Shown: in pieces, positions 57,650-64,000 of the stretch | Position numbering within the stretch: the stretch's first letter is position 1 | How the letters are laid out: the number at the start of each line of letters is the position of its first letter | Assembly: GCA_003008705.1 (NCBI GenBank) | Contig: PDUO01000029.1 | Span: 259,321 to 323,320, forward strand | From: Pezicula radicicola | Lineage: Eukaryota; Ascomycota; Leotiomycetes; Helotiales; Dermateaceae | Reading direction: 5' to 3' | DNA length: 64,000 bases | Program-made: the position numbers and the translations under genes | The notes under the pieces: model-generated | The model's input: only the letters and a program-made list of their open reading frames with translations | What the model was told of the DNA's origin: nothing | Database searches by the model: none

Positions 57650-59530
57650 ATGGGGTCCAACAACTCCCCTATCTCAGAGTTGAATGCTACAGAAACAGAG
57701 AAGCAAAGTGCGATCAATATAACGAGCCAATCGACTACGAATGGCACGAAGAAGTCAGGCTTTGTAGGAAATAATAAAGAGGGCAAGGCCGAAGAGACGG
57801 TACCAGGCTGGACCATTATGCGACCATTGAAGAGAAGAGCTGCGAACGCAAGCATCGACTCAAATGGAAGTGTAGATATGAAGAAAGGCGATACAAAAAG
57901 CGCGACTGCTACCAACAACGACGGATACGGGGATGGAGAGGGTTTAGAAGAGGTACGCAGTGACGATGATCTGTTGGAACATGAGGCTGGAGGACATCTC
58001 GGAGCGAATCGAAGCATAGAAGGTGTTGCCCCAGGTGGGGGGTCTGTAGCTGAAGGGTCTTTCGGGGAGTTCAAGGTGTACAAGAGGAGATGGTTCGGAC
58101 TGATACAATTGGTGCTACTGAACATCATCGTCAGTTGGGATGTAAGGCTGTCCAATACTCTCCCCAAAGAGCCGCCTTATACTAATGCACAGTTCGAATA
58201 GTGGCTTTCATTTTCAGCCTCCTCAACTACAGTTGCGCAGTACTATGATGTTTCCGAGTCAGCTGTAAATTGGCTGAGCACTGGCTTTTTATTTGCATTC
58301 GTTGTTATTTCCCCTCTGACGATCCACGTTCTCCACCATCACGGCCCCAAATATGCTATCGTTATCGCCTCTGTTCTTCTGCTCCTGGGAAATTGGATCA
58401 GATATGGTGCAACAAGAGCGGGTGCACATGGAAACTTTGGTGGGGTAATGTTTGGGCAGATCTTGACTGGTTTGGCTCAACCTTTTGTCCTTGCAGCTCC
58501 GACGAGATACTCGGATTTGTGGTTCACAAATCGTGGCAGAGTGGCAGCGACGGCTGTTGCGAGTTTGGCAAATCCATTCGGTGGTGCTTTGGCGCAGTTG
58601 ATTGACCCATTCTGGGCGAATGATCCCAGCGACATCCCAAATATGGTCTTGTACATAGCCATCATTGTACGACCCCATCTCTCCCCATCATTTCTCTCAA
58701 GCTAATACGTACAGTCATCTATTGCTACCATACCCTCCTTTTTCATTCCACCGCATCCACCCACGCCAGTATCTTATTCCGGGACTCAGCCCAAGCAAGC
58801 ACTTATGCCATCGCTTAAGTTCCTGTCTACCTCGCCAGAGTTCTACATGATTATGATCCCTTACGTTATCTATGTAGGGCTTTTTAATTCGCTCTCGTCG
58901 CTGATTAACCAGATGCTTTCACCTTACTCCTTCTCGGAAACAGATGCAGGTATAGCGGGTGCACTGTTGATTGTAGTTGGTTTAGTCACATCTGCCATAA
59001 CTTCTCCGATCATCGACCGCACCAAATCTTTCATCCTCGCCATCAAAGTCCAAGTTCCTATCATCGCTATCTGCTACTTGGCTTTCCTTTGGGCCCCCGG
59101 AACTCGAGGCGTCGCAGCTCCATACGTCGTTCTCTCAATCCTCGGTGCAGCCTCATTTAGTCTTGTGCCTGTAGTTCTCGAATATCTCATTGAAATAACG
59201 CACCCTGTCTCCCCTGAAGTCTCAAGCACAATTTGCTGGACCGGCGGTCAACTTATGGGTGCAATCTTCATTCTCATTTCAGATGCTTTGAAGGATCCAG
59301 GAGAGAGTGACGGTACAGCTGATGATGGGACATCGAGACCTCCAGGAAACATGTACAGAGCCCTGATTTTCCAGGCTGTTCTTGCGTGTGTGGTTGTTCC
59401 GTTGCCTCTTGCACTTGGTCTCTTTGGGCGTTCCAAGAAGGTCACCATGAGACGAGTGGAGGCCGATAGGGAAATTGCGGCGAGGAGGGATGCGGAAGGT
59501 GGTGGTGGGGAAAGTACTGTTTTGTCTTAG
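57650..59530 (+). CDS. MFS transporter, FLVCR/SLC49-like
   Basis: A 12-helix major facilitator related to the SLC49 group (FLVCR1/2, DIRC2), whose animal members move choline or haem-related cargo; the fungal cargo is unknown. By-eye model: exons 57650-58141, 58202-58666 and 58715-59530, giving 590 residues. Introns are 60 and 48 nt, both phase 0 with clean GT...AG. The first ~140 residues are a Gly/Ser/Asp-rich cytosolic head. Membrane helices then begin at RRWFGLIQLVLLNIIVSW, with a Tyr-Asp-Val-Ser-Glu/NWLSTGF block as in SLC49 and RYSDLWFTNRGRVAATAVASLANPFGGALAQ in the middle. The second helical half follows exon 3. The tail is Glu/Arg-rich. A minisatellite lies just past the stop. Confidence 0.87.
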
Positions 59531-59544
59531 TTTTTATTAGGTTG

Positions 59545-59640
59545 GATTGGTTGGATAGGATGGAATGGGATGGAATGGAAATAATGATGGCGTGGAATAA
59601 TGACTGGGTGGAATAGGATGGGGTGGAATAATGTTGGAAA
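59545..59640 (+). repeat. GGATGGAAT minisatellite
   Basis: Degenerate tandem repeats built on GGATGGAAT and GGTGGAATAATG, within the probable 3' untranslated region of the MFS gene. Confidence 0.7.
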
Positions 59641-59952
59641 GGTGCTATATGGTGTAAATAAGATATCCCGGTGTGGCTTGGCTCAAAATATCATCTTTCA
59701 TTTGTTTCTAAGGTGGTTTGTAGATGGGGTATAAGCAAGTGCTAGCTATGTAAGACACTGAGAATTGTTTACATATTAACCTTGACGAACTTTTAATTAT
59801 CCAACCAAGAAATAACCCGTGTAAGGCAACAATAGAATGAAAGAACCAACCCAAGAAGTTCTTCCCAAACAAATTATCCCATCTTCTTGATCCTTCCTAG
59901 CTGAATAAATGTCTAAAGACTCCCCTTTGAAAATGGCTTAGTCTAGATTACT

Positions 59953-60115
59953 CGCCATTTCAATTTCCTTCCCTGGCTCTTCTCTTTGCATTCCCAGATC
60001 CCTACCTCATCAAAGTATAAGCTCTCCATCTACTAGTCAATAACAACCTCCTTATCATTATTCCTCTTAATTCACACTTATATACCTTATAGCCTGTCCA
60101 AATATAAGTACTTGT
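59953..60115. repeat. diverged duplication, copy 1
   Basis: Shares with 60832-60995 the blocks TTCCTTCCCTGGCT, AACCTCCTT.TTATT, and TTCACACTTATATACCTTATA, in the same order and at similar spacing. Diverged and AT-rich. Confidence 0.5.
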
Positions 60116-60831
60116 ACATATACTGCAAAGAAAGTAGCCTAGGCATGCAACCTATGATCCAAGCCATGTGATGGCTCTCAACTGCTGCAAAGCAAGAAGT
60201 TTGAAGCATGTTTCTGTCTGAGGTAAGAGGCTTAATTTGTCAATGTCCTAAATACAACTTTGTCTTAAGATAGCTTCGTTGTTCACATCATATTTGCGAG
60301 TAGCAAATTATAATATCTTATTTGTAGAGTTTATAAACTTTGCTCTTGAGGGTACACTCACTTCTACTATCTTATAAGAATACTAGAAATAGGGTAGGTC
60401 CACTCTCTTTTCGTTTCTTTGGAACAACAGCTTTTGGCTTTTTGTCAAATTTCCTCTCAGCTACTTCTCGTAGTGTAGATTGCAAGGTTCCTTAGCATAT
60501 TAGAACCGACAAGTATTTCCTCGTGCCTTGTGCTATCCACCTCTTTAGAAGTTTTTTTTTTCATTCTTCTTGGTAGGAATGGTTACTATAAGGACACAGT
60601 AGTAGAATTCCTATCTTTATCTAGAAAAGCTTTAGGGATACTTAGCCTAGGTATACTACTTTGGTCCACAAAAGATCATCCAGCGAGCATTCACTGTCAT
60701 TAGTTTACCGCTGTAGCTAAAATATAGGGGGCTAGTGCATGCTAGAAGGCTTTCACAATGCCGAATTTACACCATCGTTCAATGTAACATACGCCGTTAC
60801 TCTCCTAAATCTTCAAAGATAATCCATCAAC

Positions 60832-60995
60832 CCTCTCAATTTTCCTTCCCTGGCTACTACTCTCTGTACTATATCTCCCTGTTCCTACTTTAGCAATAGA
60901 TTTTTCATCTTAGCAGCCAATTTTAAACCTCCTTGTTATTTCTTCTATCAATTTACACTTACATATCTTATAACTAACTATCCAAAGATAAATCA
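60832..60995. repeat. diverged duplication, copy 2
   Basis: Partner of 59953-60115. It directly adjoins the RraA-like pseudogene. Confidence 0.5.
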
Positions 60996-61002
60996 GTACC
61001 TA

Positions 61003-61583
61003 TGATAGAAGTTCCTTTGACTCAGATAGGTAATCCTGTTTTCTTGAGTTCTAAAAGGTCTCGGGTTCGGCCGTCTAGTATGATGCCTTTTAGATTGAGG
61101 TGGGAGAGGTGTTGGGCTAGTATTCTGCCTAGGGTTGCATTTTTTGTCCGGGCGGTTGGGAGAGGAGGGCTATTGTTGAGGGGGTTATTGTGTCAGCTTA
61201 GTGGGTTGAGGGGGGGATGTTTGAAGGGGGGTAGGTTTTTGTTGTTGGTGGGGTGATTTTGGATATGAAGAGTACTGTTGATGCTGGTGCTATTATCAAA
61301 TTTTATTACTATAGCGGGGGTTTTTTATTTAAAAAAAAAATTCTAGTTTTGGTGATGGGGGTTGGGATTGGGATATTGTTTTTGTTTATGTTTGTTGTGA
61401 TGATTAAGTGTAGAGAGATAAATCTGGTAGGAATCCTGAACCTGGGACTCTTAGTTTTGTGAGGGAATCGGCGATATCACAGGCTGTATAGTTTCCATCG
61501 TGGAGGTTTTGGATCTGTCTTGAGAGGAGAGCTTGGGATTCAGGATCTGTTGGTGTTGTTGCTGATTGGTCGGGGCTGGTCAT
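61003..61583 (-). pseudogene. RraA-like (HMG/CHA-aldolase family) pseudogene
   Basis: On the minus strand, pieces of an RraA/dimethylmenaquinone-methyltransferase-like protein can be read in order. From ATG 61583 an open segment holds YTACDIADSLTKLRVPGSGF, the usual N-terminal signature. A second frame from 61299 gives LIIAPASTVLF and, after an in-frame TAA, a proline-rich stretch to about 61140. A frameshift in an A run follows. A third frame then gives NATLGRILAQ and LKGIILDGRTRDLLELKKTGLPI, interrupted by TGA where the family has Trp. Stops at Trp positions, C/T bias and loss of the C-terminal part indicate RIP and decay. No functional product is expected. Confidence 0.7.
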
Positions 61584-63458
61584 TTTGTTTTGGTTCTTGT
61601 TTTGGCTTTGATACATCTTTGTTTTTTTTTAGGACGGAAGTGCTGGTTGTGAAGAGGCGGTGGGGGAAGGGCGGCATTGGGTTGTTGGTTGGTATGGACT
61701 GAAGTGGAGGTAGGTACCTTTGGTACTAGGTCGGTGAGTAAAAAGTAAAATAAGTACGTCCCCTCCCTCGTATATTGGTATCGATCAAACAGAGCAGTTC
61801 TAGCCAATAAAATTCCTATATTTGCCTCTGAGACACGTTAAGCGATTGTAGACGAGCAAAGCGTCTAATCCTTGCCCACATAGCCAATATAGGGATACCC
61901 TTCTGGTGCTTGAGATAATTGGATGTGGTGTGTACAATGCCAAAATTGATATTTGAACAATGCCACGTGAGTTCTGCCAGTATTTTTTGGGGGTAACTCA
62001 CTTGAAGGTAACGTAATTGATTTAAATAACTGATTTGGATAACTTACTTAATTTAAGGCATCCTTTAGTAACTTATTTGATTTAGATAGGTACCTTCTCG
62101 TAACAGGGCGGTGAGCCCAAAGCGCTACAACCTCTGTCAAATATCAATTGTAGCATTGTACACGTACCAGGACCCAAAGTAAACCACTGTGATGCAGTCT
62201 TTCAGAAGCCACAAAATTCCTTCTTCTTTTCCACCTACCTAGGAAAGACAGCCTTGACTCCACACCCTTCAGCCGAAGTCAACATCAGGCCGCACTTTAA
62301 AAGCTTAAATTGAGTACAAGTCTTGGTTGACTTCAGACCAAAGCTGTTGTGATAGGTTTCCCCCGAGTCACACCCCAAGTGAGGATACCAACAGCGGAAG
62401 CCTCAATTCCAGTTTGAAGCTACTCACGCTGCAGGCCAAGGCCGCGGGCAATACGATCCGGCCAGATCAACAGGGATCATTTCTTCTTCTTAAGTTCTTG
62501 CTCTGCAGAAACCCGCTCTGCGCTTGCGCCGGCGAATGCGCTTTCCTCGTACCGTTGCTTCAGGCGCTGGTGGTGGGGTAGTCGGCTAGGGTTCTGGAAT
62601 TTACAGGTAGTACAGGTATGAACATTACTCGCTAGGAGCAGAGATATAATTCTCCCAGAGGCACAAGAGTCAAGAAATCAGGATGGGGATGCTGGTGAGG
62701 ATCGATGCTGTACCGTATGAATATCAGATGGTGTAACTTGTGATACATGATCAGGTACATACAGGATCATATATAAGCATAGGGTGATCCGATCTGTACA
62801 TAATTTCCAAGCACATCCATACATGGTATGGTGGTGATTGGGAATGACGACTAAAGTGTGACAAAGCGGGAGGCACCGCACCTACTGTATTATTTTTCAG
62901 CTCTTCTTTTTATTACTATAAGACGCGCTTTTCGCGCTCCCTGTATGTGCTTCCTAGACTTCCCTCACAGGATCCATCAGGCACTGTCACCCAACCATAC
63001 ACAAGCCCCCCCGACGCCAGACAGATCCAACCATCGTGCGAAGTAACGCTGTTCTGCCCCGCATCCAACGAACACACAGCTGGAGCTGCCCACACTGCAC
63101 TACTACTCTGCCTACAGACAATAGTAGTAGCTTCCACGGGCGTAAACATAGCGTCTCTTCAAGAACCTTCCAGCGACGCCTCTCCCTCGTCTCGCCCGTC
63201 TCATCCTCCTCTTCCTCACCACTACTGCTCCCACTATTCAGACACACTGCAGCACGATCCCGAGTCTTCCCTGTTGCCTGCAGAAACAAAGCACCACTCA
63301 AAACATCAACCCCCTCAACCCGTCGTCGCCACGAAACAAGCTTAAGAAGTCAAGTGTCAAGTGCTCAATATCGAATCTCTGACCCACTTCTTATCGAGTA
63401 ACTGAGCAGGTCCCTGCCTCATCGATAACCCCTTTGGGCCTTGTGCATCGCTGGAAAG
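61584..63458. other. intergenic region upstream of the WBP2-like gene
   Basis: AT-rich up to about 62100, then less so. Between 62858 and 63401 all three plus-strand frames and one minus frame stay open for 60-130 codons without a domain signature, which suggests base composition rather than a gene. Confidence 0.4.
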
Positions 63459-64000
63459 ATGTCGATAAAGTAAGCCTACGATCATCTTTTTCCTCTTTAG
63501 CACACTACTAGCCACCACTACTCTACATACCTTGCCCCAATCCTAAACTACACTACCTTACCACCAATCTTTCCCTCCATGTCTCTTGGCCTTGCTCTCA
63601 GATATATGTCTCCCAATGTATCAATTCCACCAAGAACAGCATGCCCTTTCTCTCCAGTTGGCTCAGGACTCAATGCTAAAGGCTGCTCGTGCTCGTGCTC
63701 GTAGTTGGGTGATGAAAAGCCCCGATGAGCCTTTTGTCAAGCTCCCAAATGAACGCACCTTATACACATCACCTCCGCGGACGAGTCTCGAGATCTCGAC
63801 GCCGAATAAGTTCCCAGGCGCTCAGCCCTTCGATGTGAAGAGTGATGCAGGCGTGGTATATATCACAAACCAGCGAGTAAGTTTTCCTTCAAGTTCTAAA
63901 TACATGTATAAAATGTTAACCCTCCAGATCGTTTACATCCCAGCATCCCCTACCCCCGACCTAGAATCCTTCTCATCACCCATCCTCAACCTCCAAGACA
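63459..64000 (+). CDS. WBP2/GRAM-like protein, 5' part (runs off window)
   Basis: By-eye model: exons 63459-63469 (11 nt, MSI plus two bases), 63705-63876 and 63928 onward. Introns are 63470-63704 and 63877-63927, both with GT...AG and frame-preserving. The visible product opens MSINWVMKSPDEPFVKLPNE, followed by TLYTSPPRTSLEIS and DVKSDAGVVYITNQRIVYIPA. This is the GRAM-like N-terminal domain of WW-domain-binding protein 2 and of small uncharacterised ascomycete proteins (UPF0664 type). Such domains bind membranes or lipids; the usual PPxY motifs would lie beyond the window. The cut is only the edge of the sequence given, not a break. Confidence 0.82.

Larger units (their letters stand above)
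59531..61002. other. repeat-bearing intergenic region
   Basis: Contains a GGATGGAAT-type minisatellite (59545-59640) and two diverged copies of a ~165-bp sequence (59953-60115 and 60832-60995). No intact gene is seen. Confidence 0.5.

Noticed and set aside
62858..63401. Long open frames in three plus frames at once
   Set aside because: Simultaneous openness points to stop-poor base composition; none has a domain.
1..64000. CRISPR arrays, bacterial operons, rRNA or clear tRNA genes
   Set aside because: None seen; the sequence is eukaryotic nuclear DNA, and no complete cloverleaf with A and B boxes was found.

Overview
The window is nuclear DNA of a filamentous ascomycete fungus. Genes carry short 48-130 nt spliceosomal introns (GT...AG, with TACTAAC-like branch points), proteins are fungus-specific (velvet factor, CFEM protein, HET-domain protein), and gene-dense stretches alternate with AT-rich, repeat-laden, gene-poor stretches. 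Several old reading frames are broken only by TAG/TAA/TGA in place of CAG/CAA/CGA/TGG, which is the footprint expected of repeat-induced point mutation (RIP). The overall look suggests a Leotiomycete (Helotiales), but that placement is inference.

Layout. 1-6.8 kb: gene-poor, with RIP-broken relics and a nested foldback element. 6.8-8.6 kb: a VelC-like velvet regulator on the minus strand, followed by about 11.7 kb without a recognisable gene. 20.4-20.8 kb: a small secreted 8-cysteine CFEM protein. 22.3-25 kb: a RIP-marked miniature element, an F-box-like protein and another relic. 25.3-37.2 kb: the conserved core, with beta-carbonic anhydrase, ribosomal protein eL8, Ncs6/Ctu1 tRNA thiolase (divergent from eL8), an orphan serine-rich protein, an Apd1-like [2Fe-2S] protein and a GBD/FH3 formin-N-terminus-like protein. 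38-43 kb: a putative N-myristoylated orphan, a 468-residue orphan with a C-terminal Cys cluster, and an aldo-keto reductase. 45-47 kb: a HET-domain protein lying between two direct copies of a dispersed repeat. 50-55.3 kb: a possible catabolic cluster (family III CoA-transferase, L-carnitine/3-hydroxyacyl-CoA-dehydrogenase-like enzyme, YWTD beta-propeller). 55.8-59.5 kb: QCR6 (complex III hinge protein) and an FLVCR/SLC49-like MFS transporter. 59.5-63.4 kb: repeats and a RIP-broken RraA-like pseudogene. 63.5 kb to the end: the 5' part of a WBP2/GRAM-like gene that runs off the window.

How they fit together. eL8 and Ncs6 share a 294 bp divergent promoter and both serve translation. The CoA-transferase, dehydrogenase and propeller genes are intronless, adjacent and could serve one carboxylate-degradation route (inference). 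Exon-intron models were built by eye from splice signals and family similarity; intron ends are given where the reading frame fixes them.
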